Origin: Flavobacterium flevense
Lineage (GTDB): Bacteria > Bacteroidota > Bacteroidia > Flavobacteriales > Flavobacteriaceae
Assembly (NCBI RefSeq): GCF_900142775.1
Contig: NZ_FRCC01000003.1
Location: 1-64,000, forward strand
DNA length: 64,000 bases
Direction: 5' to 3'
Below are positions 8,870 through 18,419 of the stretch, one piece after another. The notes beneath the pieces were generated by a model. The model searched no databases. It was not told the origin of the DNA and was given only the letters and a program-made list of their open reading frames with translations. Within the stretch, counting starts at the first letter, position 1. Each line of letters starts with the position of its first letter. Both the position numbers and the translations under genes were made by a program.

Positions 8870-11290
8870 TTATCTTAAACTTGCTCCAAGTTCTGTTTCA
8901 AAATTCTTCTGTAATTTACCCATGATTTTATCAATTTGAGCATCCGTAAGTGTTTTGGAATCATCCTGAAGGATAAAACTTAAAGCGTATGATTTTTTGC
9001 CTTCAGGCAAATTGTTACCTTCGTAAACATCAAACAGATTGATGTCTTTCAACAAGCTTTTTTCTGTTTGTCTCGCAATAGCATAAATACTATCGTAACT
9101 TATATTTTGATCGATAAGCAACGCTAAATCTCTTCGTACTTCCGGATATTTTGTAATTTCACTGTACTTGATTTTGTTTGGGATTGTTTTTAAAACAGTT
9201 TCCCAGTTAAAATCAGCATAAAAAACCTCTTGTTTGATTCCGAAGTGCTTTAGGATTGATTTTTTTACAACACCAAATTCTACTAAAATATTATGACCGG
9301 TACCAATAGCAATTCCTTCTGAGAAAACATCCGATTTTACAGGACTGTTTTGTGTTTTCTGGATTCCTAATCGCAATAATATCGCATCAATATATCCTTT
9401 GAACAAAAAGAAATCAGATGGTTTTTGAGGATTTGTCCAGTTTTCCTGATTTTTGTTCCCGGTTAAAAATAAAGTCAGATGTTTTTGTTCTTCATATCCG
9501 GAAAGAAATTTATGGTAGGATTTCCCAAATTCAAACAATCTTAAATCGGCATTTTTACGGTTGATATTATAGGCAATAGCTTCTAATCCTGAAAACAATA
9601 AGGACTGACGCATAGTAGCTAAATCATTACTCAACGGATTTAACATAGTCACATTATGCTCTTCTTTTAACATCTCAGAAAGCTGAACATAAGAAGCTGT
9701 AGTCAATGAATTAGCCATCATTTCATGAAAGCCCTGAGAATTCAATTGACTTCCCACAATATTTTGCAGCTTGTAATCTTCATTTCTGGGTGCATTAAAT
9801 ACCGTAGCACTCAGTTTATTTGAAAAATCAATTTTATTGTAACCATATACTCTTAGGATTTCTTCAATAACATCAATTTCTCGCTGTACATCTACACGGT
9901 AAGCAGGTATTGTCAAACCTAATCCGGCATCTGATACACTGTTTACTTTTATGTCTAATGAAACTAAGATTTGTTTGATGGTGTCTTTTGGTATTTTTTG
10001 ACCAATAATTTTAGTGACTTTATCAAAATTTAAAAAGACGGTGAAATCCTCAATTTTCTTAGTATAAATATCAATAATTTCAGAGGTAATGTTTCCTCCG
10101 GCCACTTCCTGAATTAATAAAGCGGCACGTTTTAAGGCATAAGCTGTAATTGTTGGGTCTATTCCTCTTTCAAATCTAAAAGAAGCATCGGTGTTTAACT
10201 GATGTCTTTTAGCTGTTTTTCTAATGCTTACAGGATTAAAATAAGCACTTTCTAAGAAAATAGAAGTAGTGTTGTTAGTTACTCCTGAATTTTGTCCTCC
10301 AAATACACCTGCAATACACATAGGGCCTTTATCGTCACAAATCATCAGATCTTCTTCGTGTAACGTTCTTTCAACTTCATCCAGAGTGGTGAATTTTGTT
10401 CCCGCTTCAACTGTTTTTACATGAATTTTACCATTGATTTTTGCAGCATCAAAAGCATGTAACGGCTGTCCTAAATCATGCAAAACATAATTAGTAACAT
10501 CCACAATATTATTTTTTGGATTGATTCCAATAGCTTTCAGACGATCCTGCAACCATGCTGGTGAAGGTTTAACCGTAATTCCCGAAATGGTAACACCGCA
10601 GTAACGTGGTGCTAAAAGCGGAGCCTCCACTTTAACATCAATTTTTAAAGTGCGCATGTCAACTCTAAAATTACTTACTGATGGGGTAATTAATTCCACA
10701 CTTACACCATTTTGTAACAATCCGGCTCTTAAGTCTCTGGCTGTACCTAAATGGCTCATAGCATCGGCACGATTTGGCGTTAAGCCTATTTCAAAAACTT
10801 CGTCATTTTCTATTTTGAAAACTTTTGCCGCCGGAGTTCCGGGAACCAAATCCGGATCTAACACCATAATTCCCTCATGACTTTCTCCTAAACCTAATTC
10901 ATCTTCGGCACAAATCATCCCGTGACTTTCCTGTCCGCGTATTTTTCCTTTCTTTATCGTAAACGGATTTCCTTCTTTATCATATAGTACAGTACCAATA
11001 GTGGCTACAGGTACTTTTTGACCAGCAGCTACATTAGCAGCACCACATACCACCTGAATAGGAGTTCCTGTGCCAATATCAACAGTTGTTACTTTTAATC
11101 TGTCGGCATCCGGATGTTGCTCACATGTAAGCACATGTCCAGCTACAACACCTTCTAATCCGCCTTTTACAGATTGATATTTTTCAACAACTTCTACTTC
11201 AAGACCTAAATCAGTCAGTAATGCTGCTGTTTCTTCTGAATTCCAATCGGTTTTAATGAATTGTTTTAACCAGTTGTATGATATTTTCAT
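8870..11290 (-). CDS. pheT: Phenylalanine--tRNA ligase beta subunit
   Basis: PheT forms the alpha2-beta2 PheRS that charges tRNA-Phe in the cytosol. This 806-residue protein is full length for the bacterial beta chain. The N-terminus MKISYNWLKQFI is typical. It is followed by an EMAP-II-like tRNA-binding domain (about 40-150; HPDADRLKVTTVD), the B3/B4 core (NIVDVTNYV, LGQPLHAFDA), the B5 domain, the catalytic-like core and a C-terminal anticodon-binding domain (YPEVRRDLALLID). pheS is not adjacent, which is common in Bacteroidetes. The gene has its own promoter and terminator and appears monocistronic. Confidence 0.97.
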   Translation of the reverse strand: MKISYNWLKQFIKTDWNSEETAALLTDLGLEVEVVEKYQSVKGGLEGVVAGHVLTCEQHPDADRLKVTTVDIGTGTPIQVVCGAANVAAGQKVPVATIGTVLYDKEGNPFTIKKGKIRGQESHGMICAEDELGLGESHEGIMVLDPDLVPGTPAAKVFKIENDEVFEIGLTPNRADAMSHLGTARDLRAGLLQNGVSVELITPSVSNFRVDMRTLKIDVKVEAPLLAPRYCGVTISGITVKPSPAWLQDRLKAIGINPKNNIVDVTNYVLHDLGQPLHAFDAAKINGKIHVKTVEAGTKFTTLDEVERTLHEEDLMICDDKGPMCIAGVFGGQNSGVTNNTTSIFLESAYFNPVSIRKTAKRHQLNTDASFRFERGIDPTITAYALKRAALLIQEVAGGNITSEIIDIYTKKIEDFTVFLNFDKVTKIIGQKIPKDTIKQILVSLDIKVNSVSDAGLGLTIPAYRVDVQREIDVIEEILRVYGYNKIDFSNKLSATVFNAPRNEDYKLQNIVGSQLNSQGFHEMMANSLTTASYVQLSEMLKEEHNVTMLNPLSNDLATMRQSLLFSGLEAIAYNINRKNADLRLFEFGKSYHKFLSGYEEQKHLTLFLTGNKNQENWTNPQKPSDFFLFKGYIDAILLRLGIQKTQNSPVKSDVFSEGIAIGTGHNILVEFGVVKKSILKHFGIKQEVFYADFNWETVLKTIPNKIKYSEITKYPEVRRDLALLIDQNISYDSIYAIARQTEKSLLKDINLFDVYEGNNLPEGKKSYALSFILQDDSKTLTDAQIDKIMGKLQKNFETELGASLR

Positions 11291-11311
11291 TTGTAATTTT
11301 TAATAAGGTTG

Positions 11312-11342
11312 CAAATATAAACATTGTCAACCGAGCTTCAAA
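11312..11342 (-). promoter_or_regulatory. Bacteroidetes-type promoter of pheT
   Basis: On the minus strand a -33 TTTG (11339-11342) is separated by exactly 19 bp from a -7 TATATTTG (11312-11319). This matches the Bacteroidetes sigma consensus TTTG-N19-TAnnTTTG. The start codon follows 21 bp downstream of the -7 box. Confidence 0.85.
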
Positions 11343-11430
11343 GTTATTAAAGTCTCTTTTTGTTAATATTATGAATCATTTTAGGAGTACGGCATTTGTT
11401 TTTTTAGGGAAGTATCTCCCTGCCATTCCT

Positions 11431-11537
11431 TACAAGCTTTAAGGCTTCAGGCTCTTTTTCTAAGAAGCTACAGGAGCTTCCGTTGGTCGCTCTGTAGCTT
11501 CATGAAAAAGTAGCCTTCATTCCTTAAAGGCTTTTCA
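11431..11537. repeat. Large imperfect palindromic intergenic element
   Basis: A core inverted repeat GAAGCTACAG (11464-11473) / CTGTAGCTTC (11492-11501) is extended by imperfect outer arms (AAGCTTTAAGGCTTCAGGCT against AGCCTTCATTCCTTAAAGGC), making a hairpin of about 105 bp. The rest of the 11291-11622 gap contains only the pheT promoter and no ORF. It resembles dispersed palindromic repeats of flavobacterial intergenic regions. Confidence 0.6.
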
Positions 11538-11622
11538 CTACTGTCAGGACTAGGAGGGAAGTTTATGTTTTCTTTTTTGAAACCTATCATTTTGTGAAAA
11601 TCTGCATAATTTGTGGTTAAAA

Positions 11623-12486
11623 CTAAATCAGTTCTTCCACATGTTTTTTAATGTTTTCGGCAATTTTAGAGGTAGGTAAATCATTCGCATCATGCCCAAA
11701 AGGTTCTTCAATTTCCTCGGCAATGAGTTCTAAACTCGCCAACACGTAAAAAATAAAAACCACCACCGGAATAACAAAATAACCCAGACTAAAAACATAA
11801 CCAAAAGGCAGTGTCATCACATAGAAAAAGATAAATTTTTTCAGAAACACACTATAAGAATAGGGGATAGGAGTATTCTTAATCCGTTCGCAGGCACCAC
11901 ATATATCAGTGAACGACTGTATTTCGCTGTTCAGAATAATCAATTGGTCGCCTGTAATTTTTTGATTTTTATAGAGCTCATTAATTCTCATGAACATCAT
12001 TTTTGCCACCTGATTAGGACGATGATGGTGATGATCAACCGGCAGGATGATATCTTCCGCTAATTGCTTACTTGTTTCTTCATCTTTTAAGTGTTTATTC
12101 AAAATGGAAGCATAACCGGGAATGATTTTTCTAAAAAAGGCACGGTCTTTTTCATCATCTAAAATAGCATGAAGCTTTAGGGCTAAATTCCGACTATTAT
12201 TGACCAAAGCTCCCCATAATTTTCGCCCTTCCCACCAGCGGTCATAAGCTGTATTGGTTCTGAAAACTAATAAAAGTGAAATGACAAATCCCAGCATTCC
12301 ATGCATTATAGAAAGATTTTTTACACGACTATCCTCAGGTAAATCCCAATATTCGAGTTCGAGATAAGCTACAGCCGCTGAATAAAATCCGATTAACAGA
12401 ATTAAAGGGAATAATTTTCGAAAAGTATCAGCTTTGTGAAAACGGAATAAGAATGTAATCCATTCTTTTGGGTTGTATGAAATCAT
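11623..12486 (-). CDS. Bestrophin-family (UPF0187) membrane channel
   Basis: This 287-residue inner-membrane protein matches bacterial bestrophin homologues. The signature YDRWWEGRKLWGALVNNSRN lies around residues 80-100. N-terminal hydrophobic helices (residues ~22-40 and 47-58) and a C-terminal hydrophobic block (~215-255) ending in EEIEEPFG complete the fold. Family members form pentameric ion channels; substrate selectivity cannot be read from sequence. It lies downstream of tolC on the same strand but beyond a terminator, so it is probably expressed separately. Confidence 0.85.
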   Translation of the reverse strand: MISYNPKEWITFLFRFHKADTFRKLFPLILLIGFYSAAVAYLELEYWDLPEDSRVKNLSIMHGMLGFVISLLLVFRTNTAYDRWWEGRKLWGALVNNSRNLALKLHAILDDEKDRAFFRKIIPGYASILNKHLKDEETSKQLAEDIILPVDHHHHRPNQVAKMMFMRINELYKNQKITGDQLIILNSEIQSFTDICGACERIKNTPIPYSYSVFLKKFIFFYVMTLPFGYVFSLGYFVIPVVVFIFYVLASLELIAEEIEEPFGHDANDLPTSKIAENIKKHVEELI

Positions 12487-12527
12487 AGTAGTTAATTTAG
12501 CGTAAATTTAATTTTTTTATTGGTTCA

Positions 12528-12582
12528 TAAAAAAAAATAAACCTCAAAAGCGACTTTGAGTAAGAAGCATTTTGAGGTTTGA
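12528..12582 (-). terminator. Terminator of the RND efflux operon
   Basis: The stem AAACCTCAAAA / TTTTGAGGTTT (12539-12549 and 12570-12580) lies 20 bp after the tolC stop. A long T-run on the minus strand follows the left arm. Confidence 0.8.
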
Positions 12583-12601
12583 TTTACTGTATATAATAAT
12601 T

Positions 12602-13912
12602 TTAATAATCCAGTTTTCCGGATAATTCTTTCAAAGCAATTTCGGATAATTTGGCCTGAAACTGGGCATTACTATAGCGAACAGTAGCATTCACAAAGTT
12701 CAATTGTGCTGTTCTGAACTCTAAGGTTGTTATAGTCCCAATATGGAATTTATCCAAAGTAATCGCCAGATTTTGTTTGGCAATAGCCTGATTTGTTTTT
12801 TCTAATTCTATGAGTTCTAAATTAGTTAAATAGGTTTGATAAGCGGTAGCTAGCTGCGTTTCAATATTCAGGTTTTGCTGTTCAATTTGTAATTTAGCAT
12901 TATCAATGGCTAAATGGGCTATTTTTTCATTCCGGTGTTGTGCAAAGCCATCAAATAAATTCAGCGAAGCGCTAAAACCATAATTAAATCCTCTTGCTGA
13001 AGATTGAGTAGTAAAACCCAAACTCGATTCGGTTTCAGTAAAATTATAGCCTGTATTTACCCTTATTGTAGGGTATCTGGTTGATTTTACTTGTTTTAAT
13101 TGCAATTCGGCTACTCTTTTATTGATGATTTGGGCTTCCAGTTGCGGATTTTGTTTTTGTGCTAAATTATTCAGTTCTGCTAATTCCAGTTTTGTATCTA
13201 CTTTAAAAACATCAGTTACTTTAAAATCTATTTTAGTATCCCGGGCCAGAATTTGGTTCAGCAAAATTTTAGTATTAGTAAAAAGTTCTTTTTGTTTAAG
13301 CAAGGTAACTTTATCTGTATTTAAATCTACCTGAGCATTCAGAACTTCTAATTTGGAAGCTTTTCCAATACTAAAACGATTTTGCGCTAAATCGAGTCTT
13401 TGATTAGAAATGACCAGTGTAGAATCTAAAGCTGATAATTGTTGCTGTTGTTGTACCAAGTCATAATAAGTGGCGTAAACATCAGCAATTTTAGTCAATA
13501 TACTTAGTTTTAACTGAGATTCTCCCAGTTTTTGAAGTTCTTCAAGTTGCTCTTTTTTAGCAAACATACTCATACCGTCAAAAATAGTCCAACCTAGACC
13601 CACACCATAATTCAGGCTGTTACTCTTCGCATTATCAAGGCTGTTTTCTGTTCCGTCCAAACGGATTTGAGACAGATTCTGGATATTGTTATTATCCGTT
13701 ACAGTAGCGGTTAGCGTAGGAAGCATTCCTGCATTTCCAATAGTATTATTAGTTTGACTGGCTTTTAAATCATTAGAGGCAATTTTAATTTCGTAATTGT
13801 TGTCTAATGCTGTTTTTAGCGCTTCTTCAATCGATAAGGTTTGTTGTGCCTGCAGCGATGTTGCTGAAAGAAGTACTAAAACGAGTAACTGATAGCTGTT
13901 TTTTAACTTCAT
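12602..13912 (-). CDS. TolC-family outer membrane efflux channel
   Basis: This 436-residue protein has a signal peptide ending at LSATSLQAQ, followed by QTLSIEEALKTALDNNYEI, the usual start of the mature OEP domain. Two internally similar halves rich in long heptad helices (about 25-210 and 230-430) fit the TolC alpha-barrel/beta-barrel repeat. It would be the outer-membrane exit duct for the RND pump encoded 6 bp upstream. It is the last gene of the adaptor-pump-channel operon. Drug or solvent specificity cannot be predicted. Confidence 0.92.
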   Translation of the reverse strand: MKLKNSYQLLVLVLLSATSLQAQQTLSIEEALKTALDNNYEIKIASNDLKASQTNNTIGNAGMLPTLTATVTDNNNIQNLSQIRLDGTENSLDNAKSNSLNYGVGLGWTIFDGMSMFAKKEQLEELQKLGESQLKLSILTKIADVYATYYDLVQQQQQLSALDSTLVISNQRLDLAQNRFSIGKASKLEVLNAQVDLNTDKVTLLKQKELFTNTKILLNQILARDTKIDFKVTDVFKVDTKLELAELNNLAQKQNPQLEAQIINKRVAELQLKQVKSTRYPTIRVNTGYNFTETESSLGFTTQSSARGFNYGFSASLNLFDGFAQHRNEKIAHLAIDNAKLQIEQQNLNIETQLATAYQTYLTNLELIELEKTNQAIAKQNLAITLDKFHIGTITTLEFRTAQLNFVNATVRYSNAQFQAKLSEIALKELSGKLDY

Positions 13913-13918
13913 ATCTGT

Positions 13919-16900
13919 TTAGTGCTTTTTAGTTTCTTGTTCATATTCATCAATATGATCAAATTCCGGATAATGTTTTCTGGCTTTAGACCACATCAAA
14001 TAGATAGCCGGAATCACAAAAAGAGTTAGTGCCAGAGAGAAAATAGTTCCGCCCACAATTACAACTCCCATCCCGATTCTACTGGTAGAAGCAGCTCCAA
14101 GTGACATCGCAATGGGCAAAGCTCCTAAAGCAATGGCTAAACTGGTCATCAGGATTGGTCGCAAACGCGATTCTGAAGCTTCCATAATGGCCTCGTATTT
14201 TGATTTTCCCTGTTCGCGCAATTGATTGGCAAATTCGACAATTAAAATTCCGTTTTTGGTTACCAGACCAATTAACATTACGGTTCCAATCTGGCTGAAA
14301 ATATTCCAACTCTGATCAAATAACCACAACGAAAATAAAGCTCCTGCAACTGCCATTGGTACTGTTAAAATTATAATTAACGGGTCAATAAAACTTTCAA
14401 ATTGGGCTGCTAAAATTAAAAATATTAATAGTAAAGCCAATCCAAAAGCGAAAGAAGTATTCGAGCTACTTTCAACAAAATCTCTCGATTCTCCACCTAA
14501 ATCGGTTGTAAAAGTATCGTCTAAGACTTTAGCTTTTATTTGATTCATCGCTTCGATACCATCCCCAATACTTTTGCCCGGTGCAAGACCTGCAGAAACC
14601 GTAGCCGACATATAGCGGTTATTATGGTACAATTGTGGCGGATTGCTTTGCTCTTCCACATTCACAACATTATCCATCTGAATCAGTTCGCCTTTGTTGT
14701 TTTTGACAAACATAGAAGTTAAATCCAATGGTTTGGAACGATCTTGCTGATCAAACTGACCTATTACCTGATATTGTTTTCCGTTTTTAATAAAATATCC
14801 AAAACGCTGACCACTTAACGAAAGCTGCAAGGTTTGGGCGATATCAACAATCGAGATTCCTAAACTCTCGGCTTTTGCACGATCAATGGATACATTGAGT
14901 TCGGGTTTATTAAATTTTAAATTCACATCGGTAATCGAGAAAACATCGCTTTTGCCCACTTCCTCCATAAACAATGGAATTTTTTCACGGAGTTTTTCAA
15001 AAGTAGGTGCCTGAATAATATACTGGATAGGCAATCCTCCACGTCTGTTGACTGAAATGGTAGGCTGTTGAATGACAGATATTTTAGCATCCGGATATTT
15101 TTTAGTCCATTGTGATAATTTATCGGCAATATCTTTTTGAGACCTTTCTCTTTCTTCGGGACTTATTAATGAAAGTCTGATAAAACCGGAATTAGATGCC
15201 GCACCTCCTGAATTAGGAGCTGTAAGTACCAGACTCACTTTTTTCTCAGGAATAGAATCATCTACCAGTTGTGAAATCTCCTGCATGAAACGATTAGTGT
15301 ATTCATAAGTAGAGCCTTCCGGAGTTGTCATACGCATTACTACGGAGCTACGATCGTCATAAGGAGCTGTTTCCTTAGGAAGTATGGTAAAGAATAAATA
15401 AATAATTCCGAAACAGGCAATTAAAATGGGGAAACTAATCCATTTTTTGTTCATAAAACCCGACAGAGATTCGGCATAACCGCTGTTTAATTTTTCGAAA
15501 AAAGGCTCTGTTTTAAGGTAGAATTTTGATTTTTTTTGTTCGCCGCCTTTCATTAAATAGGCATTCAGCATAGGGGTTAAAGTCAGCGATACAAATGCCG
15601 AAATTAAAACTGCTGACCCAATGACCACACCAAATTCCCGGAAGAGGCGACCTACAAATCCTTCCAGAAAGATTACCGGTAAAAATACCGCTGCCAAGGT
15701 TACTGAAATCGAAATTACAGCATAGAAAATTTCGTTAGAACCTTTTATAGCCGCTTCAATGGGTGACATTCCTTCTTCTACTTTTTTGAAAATATTTTCA
15801 GTAACCACAATTCCGTCATCCACTACCAGACCGGTTGCTAAAACAATCGCTAAAAGTGTTAAAACGTTAATAGAGAATCCTAAAAGCCACATGATAAAAA
15901 ACGTAGCAATTAATGAAACCGGGATGTCAATTAAAGGTCGGAAAGCAATTGCCCAGTCTCTGAAAAACAAATAAATGATAATGATTACTAAAACAATCGA
16001 AATCCCTAAAGTTTCGGCTACTTCCAATACTGATTTTTTTACAAAAGCGGTATTGTCTAATGCGATATTCAGTTTGATGTCTTTTGGTAAATCTTTTTGT
16101 AAGGCTTCGTATTTTTTATAAAATTCCTCTGAAATATCTAAATAATTAGCACCGGGCATTGGAACTATTGCCATACCAATCAATGGAAGTCCTGATGATG
16201 TTAATCCGCTTTCGATATTTTCAGGACCTAATTCTGCTGTTCCAATATCGCTAAAACGAACAATTTTATCTCCGTCAGTACGGATGATAATATTATTGAA
16301 TTCTTCTGCTTTGGATAAATTCCCAATGGTTTTTACGGTAAGTTCAGTGTTTTTACCTGTGAGTTTTCCGGATGGTAATTCCACATTCTGAGCATTTAAA
16401 GCATCCCGAACTTCGGAAACCGTACAACCGTAAGCGGCTAATTTTACTGGATCAATCCATAAACGCATGGCATAGCGTTTTTGTCCCCAAATTTGAACAG
16501 CACTAACACCCGGAATGGTTTCTAAGCGTTGCGAAATGACATTTTCGGCATAATCACTTAATTCTAATTGGTTACGGCTGTCACTTTGAAGTGTCATCGA
16601 AATAATAGATTCGCTATCAGCATCTGCCTTAGAAACTACCGGAGGAGCGTCAATATCTTTAGGTAGATTTCGAACTGCCTGTGAAACTTTGTCACGGACA
16701 TCATTTGCTGCATCTTCTAAATTTTTATCCAGATTAAATTCGATGGTAATATTACTGTTGCCCTGATTGCTCGAAGAAGTGATATTCCGAATCCCGTCAA
16801 TAGCATTGACCGCTTTTTCCAGCGGTTCGGTAATTTGTGATTCGATAATATCCGAATTGGCTCCTGTGTAAGATGTTCTGATCGAAACCTGAGCAGGATC

Positions 16901-17020
16901 AATGGAAGGGAATTCCCTGACTCCTAAAAAAGTATAGCCCAGAAAACCGAATAATATGATTAAAAGATTCAGTACTATGGTTAATACAGGCCTTTTTATA
17001 CTTGTAGTTGATAAACTCAT
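13919..17020 (-). CDS. RND efflux pump permease (AcrB/HAE1-type)
   Basis: This 1033-residue inner-membrane antiporter has the normal HAE1 length. An N-terminal transmembrane helix (IKRPVLTIVLNLLIILFGFL) is followed by a large periplasmic loop and a block of helices. The helix-4 motif LATGLVVDDGIVVTENIF carries the paired aspartates of the proton relay. A second periplasmic loop and helix block follow, including the conserved GLVTKNGILIVEFANQLRE. It couples proton influx to export of small molecules, with the adaptor encoded upstream and TolC downstream. No regulator gene lies next to the operon. Confidence 0.96.
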   Translation of the reverse strand: MSLSTTSIKRPVLTIVLNLLIILFGFLGYTFLGVREFPSIDPAQVSIRTSYTGANSDIIESQITEPLEKAVNAIDGIRNITSSSNQGNSNITIEFNLDKNLEDAANDVRDKVSQAVRNLPKDIDAPPVVSKADADSESIISMTLQSDSRNQLELSDYAENVISQRLETIPGVSAVQIWGQKRYAMRLWIDPVKLAAYGCTVSEVRDALNAQNVELPSGKLTGKNTELTVKTIGNLSKAEEFNNIIIRTDGDKIVRFSDIGTAELGPENIESGLTSSGLPLIGMAIVPMPGANYLDISEEFYKKYEALQKDLPKDIKLNIALDNTAFVKKSVLEVAETLGISIVLVIIIIYLFFRDWAIAFRPLIDIPVSLIATFFIMWLLGFSINVLTLLAIVLATGLVVDDGIVVTENIFKKVEEGMSPIEAAIKGSNEIFYAVISISVTLAAVFLPVIFLEGFVGRLFREFGVVIGSAVLISAFVSLTLTPMLNAYLMKGGEQKKSKFYLKTEPFFEKLNSGYAESLSGFMNKKWISFPILIACFGIIYLFFTILPKETAPYDDRSSVVMRMTTPEGSTYEYTNRFMQEISQLVDDSIPEKKVSLVLTAPNSGGAASNSGFIRLSLISPEERERSQKDIADKLSQWTKKYPDAKISVIQQPTISVNRRGGLPIQYIIQAPTFEKLREKIPLFMEEVGKSDVFSITDVNLKFNKPELNVSIDRAKAESLGISIVDIAQTLQLSLSGQRFGYFIKNGKQYQVIGQFDQQDRSKPLDLTSMFVKNNKGELIQMDNVVNVEEQSNPPQLYHNNRYMSATVSAGLAPGKSIGDGIEAMNQIKAKVLDDTFTTDLGGESRDFVESSSNTSFAFGLALLLIFLILAAQFESFIDPLIIILTVPMAVAGALFSLWLFDQSWNIFSQIGTVMLIGLVTKNGILIVEFANQLREQGKSKYEAIMEASESRLRPILMTSLAIALGALPIAMSLGAASTSRIGMGVVIVGGTIFSLALTLFVIPAIYLMWSKARKHYPEFDHIDEYEQETKKH

Positions 17021-17130
17021 TGAGATTACAGATTTTAGATTTTAGACTTCAGATTTACTTTGTCAGTTTGCTATCGCTCGGGTTAGATTTTTTATTACTA
17101 CTTAATAGTCCAATCTTGGTATTTTAAAAC

Positions 17131-18189
17131 CTATTTTACTTTTACTTTCACCGGAGTACCATCTTTTAATGACATTACACCGCTTGTAAGTACTGTATCT
17201 CCTGCTTTTAATCCTGATAGAATTAAAATATCAGCAGCTGTTCTTGTGGTTGCTTCCACCATCACTTCTTTGGCTTTTCCCATATTCGAAATATAAACTT
17301 TTTTACCCTCCTGAACAGGAACAATGGCTTGTGAAGGAACTACAATGGCATCTTTGATAATGGCTAAAGGTAATTTTACATCAGCAAAAGTTCCGGGAAA
17401 AAGTTTTCCATCAGTATTATCAGCAATCGCTCTAATTTGCAATGTGCGGGTTGCTATTTCTACCTCTGGCTCAACAGCATAAATGGTAGCTTTGTACACT
17501 TTATCAGAACCTGAAACTGTAAAATCAATAACAGCATTAGACTGCACTTGAGAAGCATATTTTTCAGGGATAGAAAAAGTGATTTTTAATTTAGCTGTGT
17601 TAACTAATTTTGCCACTAAAATAGCTGGAGTAATATAAGTTCCTACCGAGATGGAGCGTAAACCTATTTTTCCCGAAAATGGCGCTCTGACAACGGTTTT
17701 AGCTAATTGGGCTTTTATTAATTGGCTTTGTGCCTTTGCAGAATCATATTCGGCTCTGGCAACATCGTATTCTTCCTGACTTATGGCTTCTTTTTGCAAT
17801 AAAAGTTTGGCTCTTCTTTCATTTTCAGCAGCTAAAGTTTCTTTGGTGGTCGTCTGGCTTAACTGTGCTCTTAATTCAGCATCATTTACTTTAAACAACA
17901 ATTGTCCTTTGTTTACCTGGCTTCCTTCCTTAAAATTGATGCTTTCTACAATTCCGGATACTTCCGATCGAATTTCCACTTGCTCATTCGCTTCAATAGA
18001 ACCTGATAAAGAAAGATTGTTATCAAAAGTTTGTGGTTGCACAACAATCCCTTCAACATTCACCGGACCTTTAGTATTTGATTTGATTTTAGAATTTTCC
18101 GAATCATTTTTATTTTCCATAACCCGGTAGGTCACAAATGAGCCCAATCCTATGATTAATAAAATGTAGATTAAGTTTCTTATTTTCAT
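17131..18189 (-). CDS. RND efflux periplasmic adaptor (membrane fusion protein)
   Basis: This 352-residue HlyD/AcrA-type protein is anchored by an N-terminal hydrophobic segment (residues ~6-22) without a lipobox. It has a barrel-sandwich/lipoyl half-motif (SLSGSIEANEQVEIRSEVSG), an alpha-hairpin (~90-150), a second lipoyl half (VRAPFSGKIGLRSISVGTYI) and C-terminal beta-barrel and membrane-proximal domains (VVPSQAIVPVQEGKKVYI). It bridges the RND pump and the TolC channel encoded next. It is the first gene of the operon; the 110-bp gap to the pump gene has no visible terminator. Confidence 0.94.
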   Translation of the reverse strand: MKIRNLIYILLIIGLGSFVTYRVMENKNDSENSKIKSNTKGPVNVEGIVVQPQTFDNNLSLSGSIEANEQVEIRSEVSGIVESINFKEGSQVNKGQLLFKVNDAELRAQLSQTTTKETLAAENERRAKLLLQKEAISQEEYDVARAEYDSAKAQSQLIKAQLAKTVVRAPFSGKIGLRSISVGTYITPAILVAKLVNTAKLKITFSIPEKYASQVQSNAVIDFTVSGSDKVYKATIYAVEPEVEIATRTLQIRAIADNTDGKLFPGTFADVKLPLAIIKDAIVVPSQAIVPVQEGKKVYISNMGKAKEVMVEATTRTAADILILSGLKAGDTVLTSGVMSLKDGTPVKVKVK

Positions 18190-18288
18190 ATAAAAGATTT
18201 GTTTAAGATAGTCGCCATTCTAATTTTTTGCAAGTTAATTTTTATTTAATTGCGGTAAATGAAAATAGTTGAATTAAATACAATTTTA

Positions 18289-18313
18289 ACAGCAGTAAAT
18301 AGGTTGCTGCTGT
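18289..18313. promoter_or_regulatory. Inverted repeat between recG and the efflux operon
   Basis: ACAGCAG (18289-18295) / CTGCTGT (18307-18313) forms a 7-bp stem with an 11-nt loop; an overlapping GTAAA/TTTAC pairing is also possible. It could be a weak terminator of recG or an operator for the efflux operon. The sequence alone does not decide. Confidence 0.35.
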
Positions 18314-18419
18314 TTACCAATAGCTGGTTTGACTTGTTTTTTGCAAAAAGGTTTAGTGGGTTTGATAAAAAAAACAAAAAGTAAAAATAACAGAAAATAC
18401 TATTTTTAAAAGTAGCGTT

